Assembly (NCBI GenBank): GCA_016222815.1
Contig: JACRQE010000002.1
Span: 186,001 to 250,000, forward strand
Direction: 5' to 3'
Source of the DNA: Candidatus Uhrbacteria bacterium
Lineage (GTDB): Bacteria; Patescibacteriota; Patescibacteriia; 2-12-FULL-60-25
DNA length: 64,000 nucleotides
Shown here one piece after another: positions 1-7,408 of this stretch; position 1 is the first letter of the stretch, and each line of letters begins with the position of its first letter. The translations under genes and the position numbers were made by a program. Under the pieces are notes generated by a model. That model saw only the letters and a program-made list of their open reading frames with translations, did no database searches and was not told the origin of the DNA.

Positions 1-2
1 GC

Positions 3-143
3 ATATGCAGGAGAACCCCCAAGCCAAAGCCGGCCAAGAACGCCTGAAGCAGGCGTTCGAGTCCAAAAGCGAAAAGCCGGAGGCACTCGTCAGTGAGATG
101 CTGCGTCAGGGCGACGTCCAGGTGACGGATATCTTGAGTTGGA
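3..143. repeat. 141-bp perfect direct repeat, copy 1
   Basis: These 141 bases are identical to positions 1882-2022. The base before (c2 versus a1881) and the base after (a144 versus t2023) differ, so the match is exactly 141 bp. It covers the first 46 codons of a small ORF and the TTG start region of the following large gene. The downstream genes are only distantly related paralogues, so perfect identity here is unexpected. Confidence 0.97.
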
Positions 144-163
144 AAGCGAGGGCCGAGAACTGA
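5..163 (+). CDS. Small hydrophilic ORF (52 aa), cassette 1
   Basis: An ATG at 5 opens a 52-codon frame (MQENPQAKAGQERL...) ending in TGA at 161-163. The peptide is charged and probably helical, with no recognised family. Its last 25 nt overlap the TTG start of the next gene in another frame. The same peptide start recurs at 1884 in the second cassette, again just upstream of a large paralogue. It could be a real small gene, a coupling ORF, or the true N-terminus of the large protein reached by a frameshift; no convincing slippery site is visible. Confidence 0.4.
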   Translation: MQENPQAKAGQERLKQAFESKSEKPEALVSEMLRQGDVQVTDILSWKARAEN

Positions 164-1539
164 CCGCCGAGGAATTCAGCGAAAAGACGAATGAGCTTTT
201 CGGGAGCCAAGACTTCGACTTCGCCGCTTTCGATACGCTTTTGGCCGCCGCTGAACCATCGGCTGAATACCGCGAAACCCTGGATGAGGGACTCAAGAAG
301 AAGGTCGGGGTGAAGTTCTCGCGACTCCTGATGGAGAACAGGGAATACCGCGCAGGCCTGGCGGAGCTCAAAGGATCACTGACCGGCAAGCTGGAGGAAG
401 ACGGGCCGGAGATCCTGGCGGAGAAATCGCTCGAAAACCTGGTTTCCCTTCAGGAGATGCTCGGACCGGATGCCCGGAAGATGGTCGAGACCATCAACCT
501 CAGGTCGTATACCGACAAGCTCAAGCATCGCGAAACGACGAGCGCCCTGACCGTGAGATATCCGACATTCCACGAAGAGACCGGGGAGCTTATCGACGCC
601 GGCATCGACGTCAACATGTATTACGAGACGGAAGACGGCGCCGAGGCGATAATCAAGAGGCAGTTCCTGATAAGAGGAGACGCTTTTGCCCAGCCGGACG
701 AAAAACCTAAGAAAGTCGTGCACCACGAACTCATCAAACTGCCGGATTCGCTCAAACAATACGGCATTGCCGCGAATCTCACGAGCGAATCGCTCAAGCA
801 GTACGACGAAGCCGGTTGCGACGAGATAGTCCTGCATGCCGACATCGACATGGGCGGCTACACTTGGGCGACGTACGGATACGGCTGGGACGAAGCGGCC
901 GTCGGCCAGATGCACCTGGAGGACCAAGAGAAGAAAAAGGCGCTGAGCCAGTTCGACGAAAATAAGTTCAAAGAAAACCTCCTCAACAAGGAACCGAAAC
1001 TGACACCCCAAAAAATCAAGGAAAGGGTGTCGGCCGAACAGAGACGCTTGGTCGACAAGGCCGGCTATGAAGCCAGAAAACGGTTCGCGAAGATGTCCCC
1101 GCAGGAAAAACTCAAGACCCATCACGAACGCGTCAAGGAATTGGCGGCCAAAGGCTTGGAGAAATTCTCCAAAGCCTTGGCCGAAGCCGGGTTACCTGAA
1201 AGCGATCCCCAAGCCCAAGCGGCCATCCGGGAGTTCCAAGACGCCCTCGCCAATCCGGAAAGCATCACTCCGCAGACGCTGGCGGCCGTCGGCCGTGGCG
1301 GCCCCTTTCTCTACCAGGGGAAATCGAAGAAATGGTACACCAAAGAAAATTTCGAGGCGGCCGTGGCGGCCGGTACAGACAGCGAAAATCCGTCGCTCAA
1401 AGGCCCGACCCATGCCGGCAAAATATCCCTGACCAACGAGCATTGGTTCGGTCGCATCGAACTTAAGGCGAGCGGAGCGCAACAAGGCAAGAATCGGACC
1501 ATCCTGGAGAGGAAAATCAGCCGTTCAACCGAACAATAA
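139..1539 (+). CDS. GNAT-like large protein, cassette 1 (466 aa)
   Basis: No named family is recognised. Residues about 140-260 resemble a GNAT acyltransferase core. A strand with His195-His196 is followed by Q207-Y-G-I-A-A, which fits the acetyl-CoA-binding Q/R-x-x-G-x-G/A turn, then a helix, a strand, and GGYTWATYGYG at 239-249. The rest is charged and helical. A C-terminal segment with KKWYTKENFE and HAGK is conserved in the paralogue at 2018. The start is TTG 139, since a stop at 94-96 closes the frame and no ATG or GTG start follows. The next small gene begins 8 nt downstream. The fold call is inference; that the two large genes are paralogues is directly visible. Confidence 0.75.
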   Translation: MESEGRELTAEEFSEKTNELFGSQDFDFAAFDTLLAAAEPSAEYRETLDEGLKKKVGVKFSRLLMENREYRAGLAELKGSLTGKLEEDGPEILAEKSLENLVSLQEMLGPDARKMVETINLRSYTDKLKHRETTSALTVRYPTFHEETGELIDAGIDVNMYYETEDGAEAIIKRQFLIRGDAFAQPDEKPKKVVHHELIKLPDSLKQYGIAANLTSESLKQYDEAGCDEIVLHADIDMGGYTWATYGYGWDEAAVGQMHLEDQEKKKALSQFDENKFKENLLNKEPKLTPQKIKERVSAEQRRLVDKAGYEARKRFAKMSPQEKLKTHHERVKELAAKGLEKFSKALAEAGLPESDPQAQAAIREFQDALANPESITPQTLAAVGRGGPFLYQGKSKKWYTKENFEAAVAAGTDSENPSLKGPTHAGKISLTNEHWFGRIELKASGAQQGKNRTILERKISRSTEQ

Positions 1540-1547
1540 ATAAAAAT

Positions 1548-1862
1548 ATGGAACCTAAAGAAACCTACCCGTCAGGACAAGCCATGGAAGGAAGGAATAC
1601 GGACGACACAGGCAACGAAACGGACGCCGGATTCCACGAAATCGCCTGGAATACCTCGCCGGAGGCCAGCCGCAAAGATCTAGGAGCAATGGCGGAACAC
1701 ATCGTCGACCTGGCCGAAAGCCAGCTGGAAAGGGTCGCCGCAATCGATCCCCAGACCGCAATCAAAGGTTACGAACATTTGGTCGCCTCAAAGCAAGCGG
1801 ACGAGAACGTCACGCGCTGGATCAATCGCATCGCTGAGCTGAAGGACCAAAACAACGGCTAA
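1548..1862 (+). CDS. Small helical acidic protein, cassette 1 (104 aa)
   Basis: This 104-aa soluble protein has a polar N-terminus and a helical C-terminal half (FHEIAWNTSPEASRKDL onward, ending WINRIAELK). It is a paralogue of the product of 3573-3890, sharing FHE(I/V), DL, LAE.Q, AI.G and W..(R/E)I..LK. It lies 8 nt after the large gene, so the two are probably co-transcribed and may act as partners. No family is recognised. The repeated pairing with a large GNAT-like protein is the main clue to function. Confidence 0.7.
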   Translation: MEPKETYPSGQAMEGRNTDDTGNETDAGFHEIAWNTSPEASRKDLGAMAEHIVDLAESQLERVAAIDPQTAIKGYEHLVASKQADENVTRWINRIAELKDQNNG

Positions 1863-1881
1863 GCCGGACCGAACCGAAACA

Positions 1882-2022
1882 ATATGCAGGAGAACCCCCA
1901 AGCCAAAGCCGGCCAAGAACGCCTGAAGCAGGCGTTCGAGTCCAAAAGCGAAAAGCCGGAGGCACTCGTCAGTGAGATGCTGCGTCAGGGCGACGTCCAG
2001 GTGACGGATATCTTGAGTTGGA
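1882..2022. repeat. 141-bp perfect direct repeat, copy 2
   Basis: Identical to positions 3-143, at an offset of 1879. It contains the start of the second small ORF (ATG 1884) and the TTG start region of the second large gene (2018). One repeat therefore heads each of the two tandem cassettes. Confidence 0.97.
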
Positions 2023-2120
2023 TCAGGCGAAACGGACGACGGAGACCAGCGACGAGGACGTCGATGAAGGGTGGGACACGGCATCCACTGAAGAAGCAGA
2101 AAACCAAACCGAGAAGATAG
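1884..2120 (+). CDS. Small ORF (78 aa), cassette 2
   Basis: The first 46 residues are identical to the small ORF at 5-163 because they lie in the 141-bp repeat. After the repeat the frame runs into low-complexity basic sequence (RRPATRTSMKGG) that overlaps the large gene at 2018 in another frame. The overlapping tail is probably not a selected protein sequence. If the small ORF is real, only its shared N-terminal part is likely to matter. Confidence 0.3.
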   Translation: MQENPQAKAGQERLKQAFESKSEKPEALVSEMLRQGDVQVTDILSWIRRNGRRRPATRTSMKGGTRHPLKKQKTKPRR

Positions 2121-3571
2121 ACATCGGAGAAAGGATAAGCGGGCTCACTTTCGCCGAATTGGACGCGCAGGAATTATCCGAGTGGTTCGGCGGCAAGAGC
2201 CTAGAAGATGTAGCGCGCGAAGACATGATCGGCCAGATCGCACTTAAGGCCCGCGAAGCGATCGAGAACGCCGGCTTCGCGACGACCGATCTGGACAAGC
2301 TCGTCGAGCTGGCCGCCGTCGAAGGGCCGGGTGAAGCCATCAAGAAAGAGCTGGCTGACAGCGTTTCGGGCGTCGGCAAAAAATTCGCCGAAATACTCTT
2401 GACCGACAAGGCCTATCGCGAAAGCTTGAAGCAAACCACCGAGGTGCTTGAGGGGAGCTTGCCGGGCGGTGGTCCCAAGATCTGCGAAGCCCGCTCGCTC
2501 AGGAACCTGGTGGCCATGCACGAAATTTTCCGCAATGAATCGGGAGAGGGCAGCGCATTGCGCGACGTTCTGGGCGCCATGAACCTGACCCGCCATACTT
2601 CGGACCTCAAATACATTAAGAATCCCGACCCGATACTCAAGGTCGACACCCTCAGCATAGATGACGAGACGGGTGACTTGATGACGACTGTCGATGCCAA
2701 GCTGCATTTCGACGACCCGAGCGGATCCGGCAACCAGGTCTTCAGGAACTTCGAACTCAACGAGACGCGGGTCGACGGTAAATCCGCCAGGGAAAAGATA
2801 GTCCACCATGAGAGCTTCGTCCTTGCGGATCAGCTTCAAGGGTCGGGCTTGGCCGCCGAACTCCTGAACGACAGCTTCACCGAATACGAAAAAATGGGCG
2901 TCGACAGCGTGTCACTCAAGGCTAACGACACGGTGGGCGGGTACACTTGGGCGAGCAGCGGTTTCGGCTTCGACAAGGATAAGAATGCGCAACTCAGGCT
3001 GATCAACAAGAGGATCTCCGAAGCGGGCAAGAAGAAGGGCACAATCCTGAGTCCCGGCGAAATGATGGGCATCAGGATGGATGCCCAAAAAGAATTCGAA
3101 AGCACACCTGCGGAGGAAAAAAACGAACTCTACAAAGGCTTCGTCAAGAACCTGATCGATGACGCCAAGACGCTCTTCACCGCAAAACTGATGCAAAAGG
3201 ACATCGACCTGGACAGGCCGGAGGTCGCAGATATCTTGGCAGAGTTCGACGAACTGATAGATGAGTCCAAGACGCCCGACAAGCTCTTGACGATCACGCC
3301 ACAAGACATCGCACTGGTCGGTCGGGGGAAATTCACACTATATTCCGACGAGGAAAACAATTGGTACACCAAAGAGGAACTGGAGGAGGCGGAAAAGAAC
3401 GGGCTCGACCGAAAGAAGGCGGGAATACGGGAGAACCATGCAGGCAAACTCGGGTTGTTGGGCAGCGGCTGGTACGGAAAGGCCAACCGCGGCGCGCAAT
3501 TCGACACCGTGAGAACCAAAGCTAAACGGTCGGCAGAAGCCGCCAGAACCAAGCGCACGACAAAACAATGA
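2018..3571 (+). CDS. GNAT-like large protein, cassette 2 (517 aa)
   Basis: Paralogue of the protein at 139-1539 with an acidic N-terminal extension. Conserved features are His263-His264 in a predicted strand, the Q274-G-S-G-L-A turn fitting the GNAT CoA motif, GGYTWASSGFGFD, and a C-terminal region with NNWYTKEE and NHAGKLG. TTG 2018 is the start by analogy with the first copy, where an upstream stop closes the frame. The two proteins are clearly diverged over most of their length, unlike the perfect DNA repeat at their heads. No catalytic role can be assigned; a peptide or small-molecule acyltransferase is possible. Confidence 0.75.
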   Translation: MDQAKRTTETSDEDVDEGWDTASTEEAENQTEKIDIGERISGLTFAELDAQELSEWFGGKSLEDVAREDMIGQIALKAREAIENAGFATTDLDKLVELAAVEGPGEAIKKELADSVSGVGKKFAEILLTDKAYRESLKQTTEVLEGSLPGGGPKICEARSLRNLVAMHEIFRNESGEGSALRDVLGAMNLTRHTSDLKYIKNPDPILKVDTLSIDDETGDLMTTVDAKLHFDDPSGSGNQVFRNFELNETRVDGKSAREKIVHHESFVLADQLQGSGLAAELLNDSFTEYEKMGVDSVSLKANDTVGGYTWASSGFGFDKDKNAQLRLINKRISEAGKKKGTILSPGEMMGIRMDAQKEFESTPAEEKNELYKGFVKNLIDDAKTLFTAKLMQKDIDLDRPEVADILAEFDELIDESKTPDKLLTITPQDIALVGRGKFTLYSDEENNWYTKEELEEAEKNGLDRKKAGIRENHAGKLGLLGSGWYGKANRGAQFDTVRTKAKRSAEAARTKRTTKQ

Positions 3572-3572
3572 T

Positions 3573-3890
3573 ATGCAGAACAAATTCGAACAGAGCCAAC
3601 AACCCCCCAAAGAGATGACCAGCAAGGAAGGATGCAGCATGACCAAAGAGGGCGTCATAACCGGCGACAAACATTTCCACGAGGTCTCTATGGGAACGAC
3701 GCCGGAGATCGAACAGCAGGATCTTGACGCCATCTCGACCGAAACGGTCAGCCTGGCCGAGTGCCAAATCCGCGGCCTGGCTAAATCGGACCTGGAAGCG
3801 GCTATTCGGGGTTTTAAAGCCCTCATCCTCAGATATCCTGACCATCCGAACACAGCGTCATGGCGAGAAGAAATCGAACGGCTTAAATGA
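3573..3890 (+). CDS. Small helical protein, cassette 2 (105 aa)
   Basis: Paralogue of 1548-1862, with a similar polar N-terminus and a helical C-terminal half (FHEVSMGTTPE through WREEIERLK). It starts one nucleotide after the large gene's stop, which implies translational coupling. Two or three helix-turn-helix-like segments (LDAISTETVSLAEC, AAIRGFKALILRYPDHPNTASW) loosely resemble a TPR-type repeat, as in proteins that hold helical partners. That resemblance is weak. The cassette ends at a strong terminator 3 nt downstream. Confidence 0.7.
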   Translation: MQNKFEQSQQPPKEMTSKEGCSMTKEGVITGDKHFHEVSMGTTPEIEQQDLDAISTETVSLAECQIRGLAKSDLEAAIRGFKALILRYPDHPNTASWREEIERLK

Positions 3891-3892
3891 TA

Positions 3893-3926
3893 AAGCCCCG
3901 TTCCAGATCGGAACGGGGCTTTTTTT
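3893..3926 (+). terminator. Intrinsic terminator after tandem cassettes
   Basis: Stem GCCCCGTTCC (3895-3904), 5-nt loop, GGAACGGGGC (3910-3919), then seven T. It ends the cassette transcript and its last T abuts the stop codon of the convergent sirtuin gene. Confidence 0.93.
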
Positions 3927-4672
3927 CAGGCGAGGATCGCCGGGACGAGCGTGGCGGCCTGACCGCGCAGCTTGATGTGCGCCGGAACCGCGTCGTCATC
4001 CGGATTCACGTCGATGATGATGGCGCCGCGCTTTTTCGCATTGATGACGAACTCGGCGGCCGGCATGACGATTCCGCTCGTACCGACGACCAGAACCGCA
4101 TCGCAGGCAAGGCAAGTGAGATAAGCCATGGCCATGGGCTTGGTCGGCATGGCCTCTCCGAACCAGACGATGGCCGGCCGCTCCAACGCGCCGCAGCAGG
4201 GCGAGACCGGGAGTTGCCCATAGTTCAGTGACTTCTCTTCGCGCTCTTTGCCGCACCTGGTGCACTGGTTGCGCCAGAGCGACCCGTGGAGCCGAATCAC
4301 GTCCGGATGGCCGGCGGACTCGTGCAAACCGTCGACGTTCTGAGTGACAAGCTGGACATCCCGCGTCCAGCGGGCGATTTCCGTCCACTTGGCCAAGGCC
4401 ACATGCGCTGCGTTGGGCCGGCAATCGTTGACCGTCTGCCGACGCATGAGATACCAGTCCCAGACCAGCCGCGGGTCGCGTTTGAATGTCACGGGAGAAG
4501 CCAGCTCCTGGTAAGACTTGTTGCGCCAGTAGCCGCCTTCGCCGCGGAAGGTGGGGACGCCGCTTTCGGCCGAGATGCCGGCGCCGGTCAGGACCAGAAT
4601 GCGCCTGGCCGAGGCCAAGACGGAACGGGCTTCGACGATGGGATTTTGTTCTTGCATGGCTGCACAGCTCAT
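3926..4672 (-). CDS. Sir2 family NAD-dependent deacylase (sirtuin)
   Basis: 248 aa, usual length for bacterial CobB-type sirtuins. Sirtuins remove acyl groups from lysine using NAD. Visible motifs are GAGISAESGVPTFR (30-43, NAD binding), TQNVDGLH, the HGS segment carrying the catalytic His, and a late GTS. Tyr74 and Arg77 in WDWYLMRR match the Tyr-x-x-Arg pair that lets class III sirtuins (CobB, SIRT5) accept succinyl or malonyl lysine. The zinc site is CTRC plus an atypical adjacent Cys-Cys pair. GAGG lies 5 nt before ATG 4672, supporting that start; ATG 4657 is the alternative. It is divergent from tRNA-Leu. Confidence 0.95.
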   Translation of the reverse strand: MSCAAMQEQNPIVEARSVLASARRILVLTGAGISAESGVPTFRGEGGYWRNKSYQELASPVTFKRDPRLVWDWYLMRRQTVNDCRPNAAHVALAKWTEIARWTRDVQLVTQNVDGLHESAGHPDVIRLHGSLWRNQCTRCGKEREEKSLNYGQLPVSPCCGALERPAIVWFGEAMPTKPMAMAYLTCLACDAVLVVGTSGIVMPAAEFVINAKKRGAIIIDVNPDDDAVPAHIKLRGQAATLVPAILA

Positions 4673-4715
4673 AGCAACCTCGTTTCGGGTGAAAATGACG
4701 ATTGCTTAACTTCGC

Positions 4716-4762
4716 ACAAAATCGCCATTTTGTCAAGGCACGTCGCTCGCGAGCGACGTGCC
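4716..4762. promoter_or_regulatory. Two palindromes between divergent sirtuin and tRNA-Leu promoters
   Basis: An 18-bp inverted repeat (ACAAAAT-CGCC-ATTTTGT, 4716-4733) overlaps a minus-strand TTGACA (complement of 4731-4736) that could be the sirtuin -35. Directly next to it lies a perfect 26-bp palindrome (4737-4762; half-site GGCACGTCGCTCG). The palindrome sits between that -35 and the -35 of the tRNA-Leu promoter (4766-4771). Operator function is inferred; a repetitive palindromic element is the alternative. Confidence 0.6.
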
Positions 4763-4765
4763 AAG

Positions 4766-4794
4766 ATGACATTCTTTTCTTTTTCGGTTATGCT
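4766..4794 (+). promoter_or_regulatory. Promoter of tRNA-Leu and mazG-like gene
   Basis: ATGACA (4766-4771), 17-bp spacer, TATGCT (4789-4794). Transcription would start near 4801, about 28 nt before the tRNA 5' end. Confidence 0.75.
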
Positions 4795-4829
4795 CCAAGC
4801 CGTGAAATGGGGCGATACGTCCAGGTGGA

Positions 4830-4916
4830 GCCGCGGTGGCGGAATTGGTATACGCGCTGGCCTTAGAAGCCTGTGCCCGCAAGGGCTTGAGAGTTCGAGT
4901 CTCTCCCGCGGCACCA
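4830..4916 (+). tRNA. tRNA-Leu (anticodon UAG)
   Basis: 87 nt with encoded CCA. The acceptor arm GCCGCGG (4830-4836) pairs with CCGCGGC (4906-4912). The anticodon loop CTTAGAA (4862-4868) gives TAG at 4864-4866. A long variable arm GCCC-GCAA-GGGC marks a class II tRNA, and the T arm is GAGAG-TTCGAGT-CTCTC. One T-T mismatch lies in the anticodon stem. Confidence 0.96.
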
Positions 4917-4925
4917 TTTGGATAT

Positions 4926-5273
4926 ATGCCTGATTTGAAAGAAAATCCCTCCTTGCGGGACCTGCAGGAGTATGTGAAGAAAATGACGGCCGAGCGCGGG
5001 TTCGACCATGAGGGCGTGACCGAAAAGTTCGTGCTCATGATGGAGGAGGTCGGCGAGCTGGCCAAAGCCGTGCGCAAGACGCAGGGCATGCACTTGGACC
5101 AAAATTCGACGAAATACCGGACCGATCACGAAGCGGCCGATGTCTTTTTTTACCTTTTGGATATCTGCAACAAGCTCGGGATAGACCTAGAGATGGCGCT
5201 GCGCGACAAGGAAGAAATCAACAAGACGCGGAGCTGGTCAGCGGCGTTGACAGGCGGCAAAAGCAGTGATTAG
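4926..5273 (+). CDS. MazG-like nucleotide pyrophosphohydrolase
   Basis: 115 aa. The core EEVGELAKAVRK followed by HEAADVFFYLLDICNKLGID matches the E-x-x-E...E-x-x-D magnesium-binding helices of the all-alpha MazG superfamily, which hydrolyses NTPs to NMP and pyrophosphate, often as housecleaning. The start is ATG 4926; the longer frame runs back through the tRNA and is not credible. The gene begins only 9 nt after the tRNA-Leu CCA and has no good Shine-Dalgarno, so its mRNA probably arises by tRNA 3' processing. Confidence 0.9.
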   Translation: MPDLKENPSLRDLQEYVKKMTAERGFDHEGVTEKFVLMMEEVGELAKAVRKTQGMHLDQNSTKYRTDHEAADVFFYLLDICNKLGIDLEMALRDKEEINKTRSWSAALTGGKSSD

Positions 5274-5307
5274 CTAGGGCGGCAACTTTAACGAGGAGGG
5301 TGCCATC

Positions 5308-5808
5308 ATGGCCGAATCAGCCGAAGTGCAAGCGATCAAAGAGTTCTTTTTCGAAGCGGCGCTCGCGACCTATGCGGGCGACGGGCCCAAGATGCCGGAG
5401 GGGCAAACGCCACCGGGGTTCAAGGGGTACAAGTTCGGCCGCGACCGCTACCTGTACCAGGACATCTATTCCGCAGCCGGTTCGTACCACAACTTCGGCC
5501 AGACCGTGATCTGGATGGACGAAAAGCCGATCTGGTTCATGCAGTACCACGGCTTCTGCAACGACAAGCGTGCCAGCACGTTGGCCAAGCAGGCCATGCG
5601 CGCAGCCTACACGGAGAAGAAGTTCATCGGCGGGCGCGGGGTAAAGCGCCTGGTGGTCGGAGATCTCCATTACGGCTGCAACGGCATGATGTCGTTCGGC
5701 GACTTCAACGGCCAGGACTGGGTCTCGGAGATGAAGAACGGCCGCGATGCCATGCTCTTCTGGCATCGGTACCACGGCGGCCTGCTGACCAGACCGATTA
5801 CCGGGTGA
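5308..5808 (+). CDS. DUF5680-like protein (166 aa)
   Basis: Soluble 166-aa protein. An N-terminal FFFEAALATYAG segment, then YLYQDIY, then PIWFMQYHG resemble the DUF5680 family as I recall it; function is unknown in that family. GAGGAGGG lies about 7 nt before ATG 5308, so the start is secure. It follows the MazG-like gene by 34 nt and probably shares its transcript. The family call is from memory of motif order. Confidence 0.7.
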   Translation: MAESAEVQAIKEFFFEAALATYAGDGPKMPEGQTPPGFKGYKFGRDRYLYQDIYSAAGSYHNFGQTVIWMDEKPIWFMQYHGFCNDKRASTLAKQAMRAAYTEKKFIGGRGVKRLVVGDLHYGCNGMMSFGDFNGQDWVSEMKNGRDAMLFWHRYHGGLLTRPITG

Positions 5809-5840
5809 GAATCCGGACTAGATTTGCCGCCTAAAACCTC

Positions 5841-5872
5841 AAGCCGTCCCAACTTTTTTGGGGCGGCTTTCC
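5841..5872 (+). terminator. Intrinsic terminator
   Basis: Stem AAGCCGTCCCAA (5841-5852) with TTGGGGCGGCTT (5858-5869, one G-T pair), then a short T-rich tail. It ends the tRNA-Leu/mazG/DUF5680 unit. Confidence 0.85.
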
Positions 5873-5916
5873 ATTTTCTGGCTTCTTGGGCGCAAAACAA
5901 GTATCATATCAGCCAT

Positions 5917-7305
5917 ATGAAACGCATACTTTCCATCCTCCTCGGGCTGACGCTGTTCCCCATCTCGGGCATCGGCATAGCCCAAGCACAGCCATCGAAT
6001 TATCTGATAAAAGGCCCGGGCGACACGGTCTACTTCAACTCCAACGATGGCAAGCGCTATGTATTCCCGACCGAAGCGGTCTACAAAAGCTGGTATCCGG
6101 ATTTTTCATCGGTATCCCAAATCAGCGGCCCGGAACTGGCTGCTATCCCCCTGGCCGGAAACGTGACCATGCGTCCGGGATACTCGCTGGTGAAAATAAC
6201 GACTGACCCTAAAGTCTACGCGGTATCGCATTATGGCATCCTGCACTGGCTCAAGACCGAACAGATTGCCCAGGACCTTTACGGCACGAACTGGAATAGG
6301 CAGGTGGTGGACGTGCCGGATACTTACTTCACCGATTACGTCATAGGTTATCCGATTGAGAGTGCGTCCCAATACAACAAGTCGCTGGAGATGTCGGTCA
6401 GCAACCCGGGCGATAACATCCGGACTGCGGCCACAGCAATACCGACGCAACCGACAGCACCCTCGACGACCAATCCCAACCCGGCCCAAATCCTGATGGC
6501 GCTAAGCGACAGCAATGCGGTCATGAACGAGAGCGTGAACGTGTTCGTAGCCGTCAGCGAAAGCAGTTTGCCCATCAAGAAAATCGAGATCTGGTCGACC
6601 GATTCAGCTTCGGCCTTGAGCTCATGCGCCGATTCCTTGTCCTGCTCCCTAATCTACCACGTCAATTCAGCACCGCAGACCAAAATTTTCTTGGCCGTGG
6701 CATATGACAGCAACGGACAAAAGATAGAGATGGCGACAGCTGAACGCAAGACTTTGATTGTATCGGCGGCTTCTGACCAGGTGCAGATGAGCGTAACACC
6801 CCAAAGCATACCGTCGGGCAGCCGCTCGTCCTACTCAAGCATCTTCACGAACCACCAAACCGTGGCTGACCACGAGATATATGCACTCATACCCGGACAG
6901 ACCGTGCCTGTGCTTTGGAAGGATTGCGGAGCAACTTCGCAGTGCTCAAGCTCAAGCCCGTTCTACCGGACCACAAACCTTTATTCCGAAGTGACGATGG
7001 GCGGCCAGACGCTGGTCTCTCCGACAGTGACCTTGGAAGTGATGGGCGATGCGCCGAAACCGACGATCAAGGTTGCGGGTAAAGTCGGTTCAAACACTTC
7101 CTTGGACATCACGGCGCCGAGCGGCGAGACCATCGGCCAAACCTTGCTGAAAGAAGGGACGGACATCGATGACCCGACCGTAATCATGTGCCCCTACTCG
7201 ACTTGCTCGGTCACGATCCAAGCAGCCACACCGGCAAGCTATACGGCCTTCACCCTGGTCGGCGGTAAATACGAGAAGTCGAATACGGTGACGGTCACGC
7301 CTTAG
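5917..7305 (+). CDS. Secreted protein with shared repeat domain (462 aa)
   Basis: The start is ATG 5917, giving a clear signal peptide (MKRILSILLGLTLFPISG, cleavage after AQA). TATCAT lies 9 nt upstream and there is no Shine-Dalgarno. Residues about 28-145 are a domain found also in the products of 55115-56017 and 56124-57272: GKRYVFP, SWYPDF, LAAIPLAGNVTMRPG, TDPKVYAV, GILHWL, LYG..W. The remaining residues look like beta-sandwich (Ig-like) repeats with paired cysteines. It is probably exported and surface-located. Function is unknown. Confidence 0.85.
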   Translation: MKRILSILLGLTLFPISGIGIAQAQPSNYLIKGPGDTVYFNSNDGKRYVFPTEAVYKSWYPDFSSVSQISGPELAAIPLAGNVTMRPGYSLVKITTDPKVYAVSHYGILHWLKTEQIAQDLYGTNWNRQVVDVPDTYFTDYVIGYPIESASQYNKSLEMSVSNPGDNIRTAATAIPTQPTAPSTTNPNPAQILMALSDSNAVMNESVNVFVAVSESSLPIKKIEIWSTDSASALSSCADSLSCSLIYHVNSAPQTKIFLAVAYDSNGQKIEMATAERKTLIVSAASDQVQMSVTPQSIPSGSRSSYSSIFTNHQTVADHEIYALIPGQTVPVLWKDCGATSQCSSSSPFYRTTNLYSEVTMGGQTLVSPTVTLEVMGDAPKPTIKVAGKVGSNTSLDITAPSGETIGQTLLKEGTDIDDPTVIMCPYSTCSVTIQAATPASYTAFTLVGGKYEKSNTVTVTP

Positions 7306-7344
7306 GGGCGGGGTATCCCCGCCCAGGGCGCGGAAACCGCGCCC
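7306..7344. repeat. Twin GC-rich hairpins
   Basis: Two perfect 8-bp hairpins lie back to back directly after the stop codon: GGGCGGGG-TAT-CCCCGCCC (7306-7324) and GGGCGCGG-AAA-CCGCGCCC (7326-7344). Neither has a T tail. They may protect the mRNA 3' end or belong to a palindromic repeat family. Confidence 0.85.
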
Positions 7345-7364
7345 CGACGAATCACAATGTACAG

Positions 7365-7393
7365 AAAAGCGGGCCGATTCAGGGCCCGCTTTT
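7365..7393. terminator. Bidirectional terminator between convergent genes
   Basis: Stem AGCGGGCC (7368-7375) / GGCCCGCT (7383-7390), flanked by AAAA on the left and TTTT on the right, so it can work for both the secreted-protein gene and efp. Confidence 0.85.
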
Positions 7394-7408
7394 GATTCTC
7401 TTTGAATT

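Noticed and set aside
3-2022. Insertion sequence or transposon ends
   Set aside because: The 141-bp repeats are direct, lie in coding DNA and frame no transposase or inverted repeats.
4836-4925. Longer MazG-like protein starting inside tRNA-Leu
   Set aside because: The extra 30 residues are read from the tRNA itself; ATG 4926 gives the normal family N-terminus.
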